Shown one piece after another: positions 1 to 10,559 of a DNA stretch of 64,000 bases. This stretch comes from Amphiura filiformis (taxonomy: Eukaryota; Echinodermata; Ophiuroidea; Amphilepidida; Amphiuridae). The stretch covers positions 22,301,262 through 22,365,261 of the forward strand of contig NC_092642.1 in assembly GCF_039555335.1 (NCBI RefSeq), written 5' to 3'. Numbering within the stretch: the first letter of the stretch is position 1; the number at the start of each line of letters is the position of its first letter. The notes below the pieces were generated by a model that made no database searches, was not told where the DNA came from, and saw nothing but the letters and a program-made list of their open reading frames with translations. The position numbers and the translations under genes were made by a program.

Positions 1-330
1 TATCTCAAACCCACCAGACTGACTAGCTGACTGAATGACTGACTAGCCACATACCTTTTATACAATCCTGAAACTGTTGATTTGATCAGTTGGCTAGCAT
101 TATTATAGCCCTCCACAGCTTGCTGGCGGCTCACCTAAACTCACTAACTAAACCAGTCAAGTCTAACTCTTGGCTCATTTTCAAGTAGTAAACTCATAAA
201 GTGCTTGCAAGCAATGCGTGATGCTGCTCACTATGCACTAATATAAAATCTCTTCTGTGAGAAATAACATGTCAGTAGCTCATTGGGGATGTTTACTTTA
301 ATATCATCTCACTGACTGCAGAGGAATATT

Positions 331-540
331 ATGTTTACCATTATGGATGGATGTTTACTTGCAATGCTACATGTTTTCTTGTTGATATTATTCTTCTCAT
401 CATCTTCTCATCAGGTTTTCTCCCAAGATATGGATGATGATGATGGAGGAGTGGTAGAGGATGCTGACGTGGATGGAAACACTGCAAGGTGGCTGGCTCA
501 GTTAGAGGAAGCTCATCGATCTGTGTCTGCCGTGAAGTCG
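331..540 (+). CDS. First coding exon of an unrecognised secreted or membrane protein (partial gene)
   Basis: Seen: 70 codons from ATG 331 to a donor GTAAGC at 541, phase 0. Residues 5-32 look like a signal peptide: a leucine/phenylalanine-rich core, then SSSSHQVFSQ, with likely cleavage near the Q before DMDDDDGG. The mature start is acidic (DMDDDDGG, VVEDADVDG) and is followed by a segment that looks helical (ARWLAQLEEAHRSVSAVKS). The internal ATG at 343 has a better start context (A at -3, G at +4) than 331, so the protein may begin at MDGCLLAML; either start keeps the signal. The frame reads on past 540 to a stop near 600, which I take as intron. Inference: first exon of a gene on the + strand with a very long first intron. 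No family could be assigned, and upstream promoter elements are not obvious. Confidence 0.6.
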
Positions 541-980
541 GTAAGCTTATCACGCATTTGCTATCGGCTAGGGTGTCTAAAAGTATTAAATCTTATATAA
601 GTTGATCATAACAAATTGTAAGCTATACTTGCATGCTTTCAGCAAGAGTGTCTACAAGTATTAAAGTCTTTTATAAGTTGATGATAACAAGTTAAGGTGA
701 TGCAGCATGACAAAACTAGTGTCATCAGTTGTTTTAAAACTTTTTTTTGAACAAAATTTAGTGTGACGTGATACAGTGGTGATGGGATACTCTGAGAGGT
801 GTCTTGTGTTAACAGAAAGATTTTGTCAGCGGATTGGTGTTAAATGGCAGTGTTAAGCCTATCTCGCAGGTTTAGCTTTCAGTGCAGATTTGCTAATGTT
901 TTCAACAGTGGATGTGCAGATTAAATTATATGATGACATTGTCAGGTTACTTGCAAAATGTTAGGGTGTGAGAATTGTTT
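541..980. other. Start of inferred intron 1
   Basis: No gene or long ORF seen. The sequence AAGTATTAAATCTTATATAAGTTGAT near 581-606 recurs, diverged, near 656-684, giving a local direct repeat of about 75 bp. Otherwise AT-rich and unremarkable. Confidence 0.5.
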
Positions 981-983
981 GAT

Positions 984-1218
984 AAGGCCAAGAAAAAGAT
1001 TGTTTGCTTGTCCTCCACCGACCGACCCTAATCTGGAAAATCTGGAAAAAAGGTTTTACTATACAAATGAATACCGACCCTAATTTTGGAAATTCCAGAA
1101 AAAGTCATATTTTGGCTATGACCTTAATTAAATTTTTTTTTTTTTAAATCCTGACCGACCAACCCAATTCTGAAAAAGTTGTGGAGGACAAGCAAACAAT
1201 CTTTTTTATTTGGCTTAA
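984..1218. mobile_element. MITE with TIRs GATTGTTTGCTTGTCCTCCA
   Basis: Seen: GATTGTTTGCTTGTCCTCCA near 998-1017 is answered by its reverse complement at 1181-1201, with extended arms rich in AAGGCCAAGAAAA / TTTATTTGGCTTA. Length is about 235 bp and there is no ORF. Related single ends occur at 29365-29410 (GTGGAGGACAGCAAGC) and 41205-41250 (GGACGAGGACAAGCAAACAA), so it is a dispersed family. The target duplication is not clear. Confidence 0.7.
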
Positions 1219-1442
1219 TATTAAAAGAGTAGAACTAGAAGAAATAAAGTCAGTTATCAAATATTAAGACTTAAATTATATCATATTAGGCTACCTGATT
1301 TTCAGTGGCTTGTATAAATATCCATACTTGAGACAAAATTGGGAAAAACCTATTGGGCTATTCCAGTTGAAATCCATACACCCCGTATGGAAGACATGAC
1401 CTTAATCTTCCACACAGGGAGTGTGTATTTCAAATGGGGTTA

Positions 1443-1767
1443 CAGTCCAACCTATCTTGTCTGGACCTCTTTTATCCGGATCTCTCTGTTATCCGGCTGT
1501 GAAATCTTCACTGGAAAACATGTTTTTGATAATTTGACACCTTAATTCCATGTTCTGAATGTCTAGAATGACATAATTATCAATGTTGCACAAAGCTCTC
1601 AAATTCCATCTTTCATGCTATTACCCCATGTTGAAACAATCTTTTGTTGTCCCAATTTCAGTACTTGGCCAGTCAATGCAGAATTACATGTAATTCACTT
1701 ATCCAGATTTTTCACTTATCCGGACAATGCTTGGTCCCATCATGGCCGGATAAAAGAGGTTGGATTG
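1443..1767. mobile_element. pogo/Tigger-like MITE with TA target duplication
   Basis: Seen: it starts CAGTCCAACCT at 1443 and ends AGGTTGGATTG at 1767, flanked on both sides by TA (1441-1442, 1768-1769). The TIRs include CTCTTTTATCCGGA / GGCCGGATAAAAGAGG. Established: CAGTxxAACCTC..TATCCGGA termini with a TA duplication are typical of pogo-type Tc1/mariner elements. The left TIR has a short extra stretch after AACCT. About 325 bp, no transposase. It is nested in the element at 1354-3178. Confidence 0.8.
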
Positions 1768-1809
1768 TACTTGAATAATAGGTGACTCCTGAAATCTCCT
1801 ATGCGAAAA

Positions 1810-2225
1810 AGGCATGGTTGAACTATGGTTAACCATGGGTTTTGACCATGGTCAAACCATGGTCAACAATGCTTTTGAAAAATGGCACCACGGCCAGAGA
1901 CCATGGTCAACCATGGTTAAAACTTAGCATGTTTGACCATGGTTGAACCATTGTCAACCATAGTTCAACAACCAGGGTTTTGACCATGGTCAACCATGTT
2001 TTTGACCATGGTCAACCATGTTTTGACCATGGTCAACCATGTTTTGACCATGGTCAACCATGTTTTTGACCATGGTCAACCATGTTTTTGACCATGGTCA
2101 ACCATGGTCAACCATGTTTTTGAAAAATGGCACCACGGCCAGAGACCATGGTCAACCATGGTCTATCTAAAGTGACCATGATATCAACCATGGTCAAAAA
2201 TTTGCATGTTTGACCATGGTTAAGA
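1810..2225. repeat. Tandem array of the palindrome TTGACCATGGTCAA, part 1
   Basis: Seen: dense repetition of GACCATGGTCAACCATG spaced by T-runs, giving units of roughly 21-24 bp. TTGACCATGGTCAA is a perfect 14-bp palindrome and many units extend to 16-18 bp (GGTTGACCATGGTCAACC). The non-palindromic stretch GAAAAATGGCACCACGGCCA occurs at about 1877 and 2124, showing higher-order repeats of about 250 bp. No ORF. Confidence 0.9.
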
Positions 2226-2524
2226 AACAATAGCAATCAAGGAATAAACAATAGAAAGAAACAATAGCAATCAAGCTTAAACTTTAAATTAGCACCCGAT
2301 AGAGGGCAGGGCCTGAAGAATGAGGGAAATTATGGGTAAATATTTAACGGAATAAACTGCATAATCATATTATTTAGATTTATTCCGTTAAAAATCTTAT
2401 TTTAACTTATCAAATTACTAGTTTTTATATTCTATGGTGTCAAATATTTATTCACAACGTTGTAAATACGCATTAAATACGATTAATAACAACAGAGGGC
2501 GCTTTTTCTCATTCACTACCCAGA
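2226..2524. other. Non-array insert between two CCATGG arrays
   Basis: Seen: GAAACAATAGCAATCAAG is repeated directly at 2225 and 2259. AACGGAATAAA near 2348 faces TTTATTCCGTTAAAAA near 2380, a small hairpin. AGAGGGCAGGG near 2302 and AGAGGGCGC near 2493 lie at the edges. This looks like a separate insertion that split the array, but its ends are not clear. Confidence 0.4.
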
Positions 2525-3090
2525 GTCAACCATGGTCAGGTGAGGTGATGACCATGGCTGACAATGCTCAGCCATGCTAAAGCATGGTCGACCATGATAG
2601 ATACTTAAAAGTGACCATGGTCAACCATGGTCAGGTGAGGTGATGACCATGGCTGACCATGCTCACACATGCTAAAGCATGGTTGACCATGGTATACTTG
2701 AAGTGACCATGGTCAGGTGAGGTGATGACCATGGCTGACCATGCTCACCCATGCTAAAGCATGATTGACCATGGTATACTTGAAGTGACCATGGTCAACC
2801 ATGGTCAAGTGAGGTGATGAACATGGCTGACCATGCTCACCCATGATAAAGCATGGTTGACCATGGTATACTTAAAAGTGACCATGGCCAACCATGGTCA
2901 AGTGAGGTGAAGACCATGGCTGACCATGCTCGGCCATGCTAAAGCATGGTCGACCATGGTATACCATGGTGACCATGGCAACCATGGTTGACCATGGTCA
3001 AGCCACCATGGCTGATCATCGCTGACCATAGTTAACCATGGTCAACCATGTTTTGACCATGGTTGACCATGGTTGACCATGCTAGCACGG
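2525..3090. repeat. Tandem array of CCATGG units, part 2 (higher-order period about 93 bp)
   Basis: Seen: the marker GAGGTGATGA or GAGGTGAAGA recurs near 2542, 2637, 2719, 2811 and 2904 (spacing about 95, 82, 92, 93). Each unit contains variants of GTGACCATGGTCAACCATGG, CATGGCTGACCATGCTC, CATGCTAAAGCATGG and TTGACCATGGTATAC. The last part returns to simple palindrome units. Unlike part 1, the units are organised as a true higher-order repeat. Confidence 0.88.
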
Positions 3091-3189
3091 TTGACATTTC
3101 GCCGAGGCTACACTCTCTGTGTGGACGATTAAGATTGTCTTTCATAGGGGGTGTATGGATTTTAACTGGAATAGCCCATTTATTCTTCA

Positions 3190-4310
3190 GTCAGCATGGT
3201 CAGATTTCTGCTTCAAATTTGAAATTTTTATGGTCATGCTCGAGCAGTGCTCTAATATAGGACTATCACCAATACATTCTGCATAGGCCCGTGTGCAGGG
3301 GAAGTGCAGGGATCTGTTGTACACTCCCAAATTTGTATAAAAAAAGTCCCAAAAAAATCCTAATTTGCAAGAGTAGCGAACAAAACAAATCAGCTTTTTG
3401 TGCTTTTTTGGGGGTCAAAAAGAAAGAAAAGAAAAGTCCAAAAATGGCCCCCTGGTAAAAAGTCCACTTTTTCAAAATCTGCACCCCAAAAAAAAATCCT
3501 GTGTATGAGCCAGCGAGCCTGCTTCTGCATCTTAATTTTCCAAACATTTTTACAAATAATATACCATACAAAAGTTAAGCAAAGTGAAGCACAATCCCAA
3601 CATAAATCTATAATGTTGAATAACACAATGTAGGTTTTTTGAAATTAAAAAAATGTGATGCTTTGAACTTCCCTTTACTGTATTCATTGCAATTGCCAAT
3701 TGCCATACCTGTGTGTGCAATACATGAAATGTTTAAGATGACAGGCGTTATTTTCCTACTACTCATAAAATATTTGATATTGCCACTGGCTACATTTTTC
3801 TCAGAGTTGTTGATATAATCGTGACAAAGTATTATTATTGTTATTATTTAGATGGCATTAGAAGGAGGGAAGTAAAAGTTATGAGTACGCAAACATGGAT
3901 GATAAAATAACATGCACTTAGGTTGCTTCATTTTTTCAGTCTAATTCATTTATTTAATTCATTTCTCCTTTAACTGTTCTTCTTGCTAACTGTTCTTTAT
4001 TGGACATGCGGCTAGATTTACCACATGGCAAGATGAACCCGGGCCCAAGATCTAGGGTCCTCAAATGTTGGAGGATAAAAAAAAGAAAATGGAAAAAGTA
4101 CTGATTTTGAATTATAAGAAATATAATTACAGGAATGTAATAAGCCTTTTCGAAGCATGGCTACACAATAGGAGGGTAGTATTCAATATGGGTAAAACAC
4201 GCCAAATTCAAAAGCCTTTAACAATTTTGTGCAGCGCCATCCTATTGTGTACGCCATACCTCTAAAAGGCTAATGGGAAGGGTGTAACACATGGAGCTGA
4301 ATAGCTGAGG
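3190..4310. other. No gene; GTCCACTTTT-type repeat and AT-rich DNA
   Basis: Roughly 3285-3560 belongs to a dispersed family with poly-A/T blocks around GTCCACTTTTT, CAAAAATGGCCCCC and CCCCAAAAAAAAATCC; similar blocks are near 23940-24120, 31050-31260, 38080-38165 and 46790-46990. The short ORFs there come from low-complexity DNA. The rest (3560-4310) is AT-rich with nothing recognisable. Confidence 0.5.
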
Positions 4311-4319
4311 CCCTACACT

Positions 4320-4501
4320 CAGTGCTGCTGACAAGGGGGTTAAGGGGGCATGTTACGCCCGGGGTCCTTGGGGCCCGTAAAAAGAAATTAATAGGCCCAT
4401 AAAAGCAACAAAAAAAAGAAAGAGACCTCAGGGGGCCTGCAAAAAAGGGGGCACATAGGTTAATTTTACCCCCGGGCCTGTATTGACTCTCAGCGGCACT
4501 G
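4320..4501. mobile_element. hAT-like MITE, 8-bp target duplication CCTACACT
   Basis: Seen: it starts CAGTGCTGCTGA and ends TCAGCGGCACTG, with perfect direct repeats CCTACACT at 4312-4319 and 4502-4509. Length 182 bp; the interior is rich in GGGGGC/GCCCC. Established: 8-bp duplications with CAGTG-type termini are characteristic of hAT elements. No ORF. Confidence 0.88.
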
Positions 4502-4870
4502 CCTACACTTTAGCCTGCCCTGGGCCCTAAAAAAGATAAATCTGGCCCTAATTGGACACTATACCTTCGTGTTTCAAGCTCAAATGTTGGTCGGTCCTGC
4601 AAGTCCAAGGCCCTTGATGTAATATTTTGTGTAAGAATGTGAGAGGTAGAAAACACAATGTGTTGCAATCGAACCACAATCAGGCCAGATTAAGAGTATT
4701 TGAAATGAATTTGGCATTGATGGAATTGGCTCTTCGCTTACTTAATTGCCACAATTAACCATGACTTGATCCTGATAATGGTTATTTATCTCTTCAATGA
4801 GTTTGTAAGTCGGTGATGGATTAAGTTTTTACTACTGGAAACCAGACAATTTTCACCTTACATTAAAGCT

Positions 4871-5050
4871 AAATGTGTGATTTGCATAAAGCAAAGATTC
4901 TTACATAAATGTTACTTTTCACTGATCACATTGTTCCCTTTTAATTTCGAGCCAAACAAATGAGATAAAAATGAGAAAATCACTATTTAATTCCAGTGCC
5001 TACATACAATATGTATATTAGCTCGCCGATCGTATTATTATCATGAATAT
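4871..5050. repeat. Dispersed repeat family 'GAGCCAAACAAATGAG', copy 1
   Basis: Seen: the blocks GTGATTTGCATAAAG, TGTTACTTTTCACTGATCAC, TTTTAATTTCGAGCCAAACA and TAGCTCGCCGATCGTATTAT also occur in order at 16578-16755, partly at 6405-6510, and weakly at 21950-22045. No clear termini or tRNA-like promoter, so the class is unknown. Confidence 0.75.
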
Positions 5051-5153
5051 TGTAATAGCTGCCCTGTGAACATTTGGCAATTATGCTCATGGCAGCTTAT
5101 AATTGCACTTACCCACTTCACCGTTGTGGCACCGAGCAGTCGATATGTTGGTT

Positions 5154-5339
5154 CAGTGGCGTAGCGTCATAGAGGCACGGGGCACGTTCCCCCAATCAAC
5201 TGCAAAATTTAGAAAATCCCATAGGAAAATTGCCGAAAAATGGCTTGTGCACCCCCACCCCATCACACCCGGTGCCCCCAATCATGGTTGGTGCCCCCCC
5301 CCCCAAATATGATAACCCACACGCCCCGCTACGCCACTG
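5154..5339. mobile_element. hAT-like MITE with CAGTGGCGTAGC termini
   Basis: Seen: CAGTGGCGTAGC begins at 5154 and GCTACGCCACTG ends at 5339. The flanks TGTTGGTT and TGTTGAGG match at five of eight positions, consistent with an aged 8-bp duplication. The interior has GGCACGTTCCCCC, GTGCCCCC and other G/C-runs, with an AAATTTAGAAAATCCC block also found at 34769-34820. 186 bp. Confidence 0.8.
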
Positions 5340-6100
5340 TGTTGAGGATGGCCGAGTCTTTTGTACATCATTGAGATGAAAAAACAGATACGAGAGTTAT
5401 TGTCTTCAAAGAAGGATCTTACTTGATTCAGTGATTTGCATGGGTAAAGTTCTATCATTTTTATCAAAAAGAGTGCAAATGCAAACACTATTTTTTCAGA
5501 AATATTTTGTTTCAGTGAATATCGTGTTTATTTATTTTTCAGCATGTTTGCAAATTGAGTCCAAGAAGGGTGCATTCTGTTGGCAATGACATGCTTTAGG
5601 GCCAGGGCACAAATTGTCAACTTCCTTTTCTTCTTCGGAGGACATTTTGATGCTTAAATATACTTTACATAATATATTCGCTTAAACTTTTGTTTGTCAA
5701 AATAATTTGGGTTGCATATGGGTAAAGAAACAGTTTCGATCTTTAGTAATGTCCGCTATATGTCAAATCTGGGAAGTTTTGCTATCATAGCTAAATCTGG
5801 AATGTAATTTAAAGGATGGTGATTATCAGATTATGGAATAGTATAGTAGCAACTTAACCCCTGTTGCTATGGTTATTGTGTAGGAGGAATTGGTATGGAG
5901 AAATCACCTTTAGTAGCATGATATTTTTGACCAGTGTAGCATTTTAGTTTCAAAACCTTTATATTCAAATGACTTAATTTAATGCGGTAGGTCAAAGGTT
6001 TCTTCATTGTTGCTTTGTGATAATTGGACATGTGTTTATAACATTGTTATGGTGGGATGGTATTTTAATGCTCTTCCTGCTAGCCATATTAAACAAGTCC
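5340..6100. other. No gene seen
   Basis: AT-rich DNA with no ORF of note, no tandem repeat and no inverted ends that I could pair. Confidence 0.5.
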
Positions 6101-6295
6101 AAGTTTTGAGATATTTTCTCAAAATATCATGAATTATTTTAAGAATTACTGAACCCATACTAGGCTTGTTTGTACTCATTTTTATGCATTTTTCATGCTG
6201 ATTCCAAATATGGTCATGAAAATTTACTTCGTTTGAATTTTTGATTTTTTAAAAGCTTGTCGTCTGCAGTCGACACCAGCGTGGACAGAGTTAAG
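6101..6295 (+). repeat. Dispersed 195-bp repeat beginning with a GATATTTTCTCAAAATATC hairpin, copy 1
   Basis: Seen: AAGTTTTGAGATATTTTCTC at 6101 is repeated at 33301, and similarity continues through CATACTAGGCTTGTTTGTA, GCATTTTTCATGCTGATTCC and CACCAGCGTGGACAGAGTTAA. The second copy is at 33299-33494. GATATTTTCTCAAAATATC near the left end forms a short hairpin. No TIRs between the two ends; class unknown. Confidence 0.75.
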
Positions 6296-6404
6296 GTATA
6301 GAAACTTCTATTTGTGTAAATTTAAAACAAATATGATGATTAGATGATATATATGATGTTGAAACAGGTGATTAAAGCAATAATGTCTGATTTGTCTGAA
6401 GAAT

Positions 6405-6510
6405 AGATTCCTATTTAAATGTTACTTTTCGCTGATCACATTGTCCGCTTTTAATTTCGAGCCAAACAAATGAGATAAAAGTAAGAAAATTGCTATTTCA
6501 TTCCAAGATT
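6405..6510. repeat. Dispersed repeat family 'GAGCCAAACAAATGAG', copy 2 (partial)
   Basis: Seen: GTTACTTTTCGCTGATCACA and TTTTAATTTCGAGCCAAACA match 4871-5050. This copy lacks the TTAGCTCGCC right part and ends near CATTCCAAG. Confidence 0.7.
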
Positions 6511-8003
6511 CACAAGTCAAAAATGTGGGATAGTGGTATACACTATGGACCACTAATGGCCTCATGCCAATGGCATAGTTCAATAACCTCAATCAAACAA
6601 TCATAGTGCAAAATTTGACCTCAAGTTGCAGAGTATGAGTTTTAGTACCCAAATTTTCAAAGGTCATTCAATGAATGTTCAAATGTATTGGGGTTAAAGA
6701 ACTGTGCCCTGGTAGATGAGCATGTTGCGGATCCTAGTGATACCACAATATGCTGCCAGAGCCCCATGGTTCAGCTATGATGCAGGAACCGCTTTAGTTA
6801 GGCAGTCCTTTTCCTTTTTGGGCGCCCTCTACGGAGGGGCCCAATATTGTCTTGGAATTACATTTTGCTTAAATTTTTGCCATTGTTGTCGTTGTAGCAT
6901 AATTCCTTCATTCAAAGAAGCACATGCTAAATTGACCAGTGATGTTAGAGTTTCTCATTAATGAATAATCAGTTGAATAGTCAGCACATGAAATAATCTG
7001 GTGAAAAATAAATCTGGTATCTACTGCAAGCTTAAATTTGTTTTGATATTATTTTCATGTTTCTGGAATTGATCTCATTCATACACCTATATTGTGGTGA
7101 GTTGGTAGGCCGCTGGAAAAATTATCTGGAAACAACGTTTTGAAGTGATATAATATTTAGTACTCTTCATACTGGTGCAGATACAAAAATAATGTAAAAC
7201 TCCGAAGTACTAAAACGATAAACAACCAGACCAAAAGCTCAATGCTACGACCCCATGTGGTAAGAGATAGATCGCAGGAACTCTCTTCTCATGCGGCCCG
7301 GATTTTGTTAAAAGCCCAAGACATCAGTCCATACAATCTCGTAATCTGATTGGTCGAGATTGCATCTTTTAACGTTTCTATTGTTCCAAAATAGATCGGA
7401 AGAACTCGGTAATGGCCGTTTGTGAAAAGACATTGGCCGTTTATGAAAAGGATCAGAATCCGAATCTGAGTTCGAAAAGGATCGGAATCCGAAGTTTAGT
7501 GTTTCTATTCCTTATTTTTGTAAATAATAATATTACGAAAAAGGTTGATCAACATTCTGCACTGTTACACATTCACGTTGTGATTGGATAGTATTCCCAG
7601 GGATAGTATTAGGGCCATTGACCTCTAATCGATCGGCGTTGGTTTTTATTGTTCTCCATTGCGTTGCGTCCCGGTGTTTCTAATTTTTATTAGTATAGGG
7701 CTAAACTAAAGCCACGATTTCTCCATGATATGGAAAACCAGACAACTTCACAGAATTCGGGATTTGCTCGCAGAAATTTGAAAATGCCATAAAATAGTGA
7801 AAAACTGGGTAAAATTTCTTAACTTTTGTGTTGATTTGCAAAATAAAACAAAGAAAAGTGATTATTTACAGTAAAAACATGTTTATTTTAACTTTTCAGT
7901 GCTTTATAGTGGAAAACGGAAAATCAGTGAAATAGTCCAATTTGTAACACAGATTTTAAATTTTGTAACACTGAGAAATTGTGGCTTTAGGGGTTACCGC
8001 TTT
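6511..8003. other. No gene; short internal repeats
   Basis: The block ACCACAATATGCTGCC..GGTTCAGCTATG..CCGCTTTAGT at 6740-6802 matches 13259-13318, so it is the end of a dispersed element. 7380-7500 holds small repeats: AATGGCCGTTTGTGAAAAG and ATTGGCCGTTTATGAAAAGG, then GGATCAGAATCCGAA and GGATCGGAATCCGAAG. The rest is unremarkable. Confidence 0.45.
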
Positions 8004-8011
8004 AGGTTGAA

Positions 8012-9410
8012 CATTGGCGTACGCAGGGGGGGTGTTACGGGTGTGAAACACCCCCCTTGTGTCTGTCAAAAAAAATAAAAATGGGGAGAAAAGACAAAGA
8101 AAGAGAAAGGGAGAGAGAGAGGGGGGGAGGGGGAAGAGGAGAGGAGGGAGATGAGCAAGGCATAGGGGACATATTATCAAATTAACATAGGCCTATAGAT
8201 GCCTTAACTATCCCCACACTAATTTTCCTAACCCCTTTACCCGGCATAATTTTTGACCGGCAACGTACGTAAATGTGTCGATTAATGTTAACACCCGCCC
8301 CCCCACACACACACACCCCTACACCCCCACACACCACACACACATCATCATCATCATGCGGTCACACCTCTACCCTGCGTAACGGTTTTAATTGTTAATT
8401 GACATGGATATAGGGCCTATACATCATGTACATGTTAACACCAACACCTCCACATCGTCACACCCCACATCCTACCCCCGGACCCTACCCCGGCAACGTA
8501 CGTAGGCCTACGTAGGCCTAAAGGTTTTAATTGTGCAAATTGAGTTTGGGCCCTTTTTTCTGTTTGAAGCAATGATTTAAATAGTGTTAAAATTATGCAC
8601 CAAATGGCTTCAATCGGACCTTCATTTTGCACAATTTTTCCAACTTCTTCATGGACCATTATTTCACCAATTTTGGGCTTTTTCAAACTAACATTTTACA
8701 CACTAATAGTGTCTAAATGGTCCGCCAAATCGCTTCAATTAGGTCTTCAGTTTGGAAAAATTTCTTAATGCTGAGGGGGGGGGGCACATCCCCCAGACAC
8801 CCCCTGCATAGTGGATAAAGTAGCCATTTTGGCTTTTGCTTTCGACATTTACCAATTTGTATTTAACACAATTTATAGGCCTACAACTGTAGGCAAGGCT
8901 TGTTCACGAAAGGCTTGGACCGCCATTTCACAAATTTTCGGCTTTTTCAAACTCAAATTTTACACACTAATCATGCTAATAGTCCCAAAAGGCCCACCAA
9001 ATCAGGCCTTCATTTTGCAAAAGTTTCTTAATTCTGAGGGGGACATATCCCCCTCAGACACCCCCTGCGTAAACAAGCAGCCATTTTTGCTTCTGCTTTC
9101 GACATTAAACACAATTCATATATGCTTAACTGTAGGAAAAACTTGTTCACGAAAGGCTTCATGGACCGTAATTTCACAAATTTTCGGCTTTTTCAAATTG
9201 AACTTTTACACACTAATAGTGCCAAAATTCTCCACCAAATCGCTTCAATTTGGTCTTCATTTTCCAAAAGTTTCTTAATTCTGAGGGGGGCACATCCCCC
9301 CTCAGACACCCCCCCTGCGTCGCGCAAGCGCGACGGGATGACCGCTGTGCGACCATTTTTGTATTGTTTATCATCACACCCCCCTTGAGAAATTCCTGCG
9401 TACGCGCATG
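8012..9410. mobile_element. 1.4-kb hAT-like element with internal tandem units, TSD AGGTTGAA
   Basis: Seen: it starts CATTGGCGTACGCAGG at 8012 and ends CCTGCGTACGCGCATG at 9410; AGGTTGAA is directly repeated at 8004-8011 and 9411-9418. Inside are GA-rich and CA-rich simple repeats (8080-8160, 8298-8360) and a tandem array from about 8530 to 9330. No transposase. The outer ends mark it as a non-autonomous hAT-like element that gained a satellite. Confidence 0.87.
8530..9330. repeat. Tandem units of up to about 260 bp inside a hAT-like element
   Basis: Seen: each unit has a CATGGACCGTAATTTCAC-type block, TTTTCGGCTTTTTCAAA, ACACACTAATAGT, CACCAAATCGCTTCAATT, a TTTCTTAATTCTGAGGGG block and CAGACACCCCCTGC. 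Two long units start near 8811 and 9071 (GCTTTTGCTTTCGACATT / GCTTCTGCTTTCGACATT, 260 bp apart). Two shorter ones precede them. A single unit of the same family lies alone at about 27790-27960. Confidence 0.82.
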
Positions 9411-9419
9411 AGGTTGAAC

Positions 9420-10230
9420 ATGCATATTGATCAGTACACTTTACCCTAGTCTATTTATCTGGTTAAACATGCTCATTGCTCAGAGCATTTCTAGTTTCAT
9501 ATCCCACATATGAACATGGAGAATTATTACCATGCCAATTGTGCTGACAAAACAATTAAAGTTTGAAACAAATAAATGAATATATATCCAATATCCCTCA
9601 AAGGAAAGTAAACATTAATCAATCAATTAAAATGTAATGGTAAACATTCATTGATTAGAATTGAATCATGTCAATTAACCTGTTAATCAGACAGTTTGTG
9701 ACCGCATTTTCTAGACAATTGGTGACCACACGGAATTAATATGCCAAAGTACCGTACACCTGCAGTTACCTGCTCCCATTATAAACATGCATATAGATTT
9801 TTAGAAAGATTTTTTAGAAAGGCAACATGCAAATCAGTATCACATATTGCAGTGAAATAATTTGTAGTTGCCACAAAACAAAAATGTTCTACTTTGGGCA
9901 ATTCTCAATATCAGTATCTTTATTTACAGCCCCTTGGCAACATAATTTTTGCAACACCAGGCACACAGGCCCTGTATAAACTTACCTCAGTGTTGTTGCA
10001 ACTGATGCCTGCAAGATGTATTCATACAGGGTTACAAAAAATATTCAGTTTGAATAGTGACTCAAATGGTCAAAAAGTCGCCCAATTTTTTCTTAACTAT
10101 CGATTTTCTAAATTCTATAGGACATGAAACCGTACCCAGCATGAATCTACCAATATACCAGAAGTCGCTGGAGTAAATGTTGCCCATCTTTTTGCTGCAC
10201 TATGGAATGCAACCTTTTCACATGCTTAGT
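9420..10230. other. No gene seen
   Basis: AT-rich. The sequence CAATCAATTAAAATGTAATGGTAAACATTCATTGATTAG near 9628-9660 contains a weak inverted repeat (AATCAATCAATT / CATTGATTAGAATTG). The ORF across 9894-10127 has no recognisable features. Confidence 0.45.
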
Positions 10231-10552
10231 TACCTACCTACCCACCTTAACCTACCTACCTACCTACCTACCTACCCACCCACCCCTACCTACCTACCTA
10301 CCCACCCCCACCCACCCACCTACCCACCTACCTACCTACCTACCTACCTACCTACCTACCCACCTACCTACCTCCCTACCTGCCTACCTACCTACCCACC
10401 TACCCACTTACCTACCTTCCTACCTATCTACCTTCCTACCTACCTACCCACCTACCTACCTACCTACCTACCTACCCACCTACCCACTTACCTACTTTCC
10501 TACCTACCTACCTTCCTACCTACCTACCTACCCACCCGATCGACCTACCTAC
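10231..10552 (+). repeat. (TACC)n tetranucleotide tract
   Basis: Seen: about 320 bp of TACC/CACC/TTCC repeats. Because the period is 4, each frame reads through P-T-Y-L repeats, which makes two long but meaningless overlapping ORFs. Interruptions (CCCCACCC, CCTTCC, CTATCTACC) cluster and are themselves repeated about 100 bp apart (CCACTTACCTACCTTCC / CCACTTACCTACTTTCC), suggesting internal segment duplication. Confidence 0.95.
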
Positions 10553-10559
10553 AGACCGA

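Larger units (their letters stand above)
1354..3178. mobile_element. Inverted-repeat element carrying a CCATGG palindrome array
   Basis: Seen: TGGGCTATTCCAGTTGAAAT starts at 1354 and continues into CCATACACCCC; its reverse complement ends at 3178. The arms are about 40 bp with only a few mismatches. Inside are a pogo-like MITE (1443-1767), a CCATGG-rich array (about 1810-2225 and 2525-3090) and a non-array insert between. A small relative with the same outer TIR is at 15151-15486, and a single degraded end lies at about 33600-33645. No convincing target duplication. Superfamily not assigned. Confidence 0.72.

Noticed and set aside
3266..3633. Overlapping ORFs on both strands near 3.3-3.6 kb
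   Set aside because: Low-complexity repeat of the GTCCACTTTT type; both strands are open because of A/T and G/C runs.
4655..4680. tRNA-like B box
   Set aside because: GCAATCGAACCAC resembles a reversed B box, but there is no A box, acceptor stem or cloverleaf around it.
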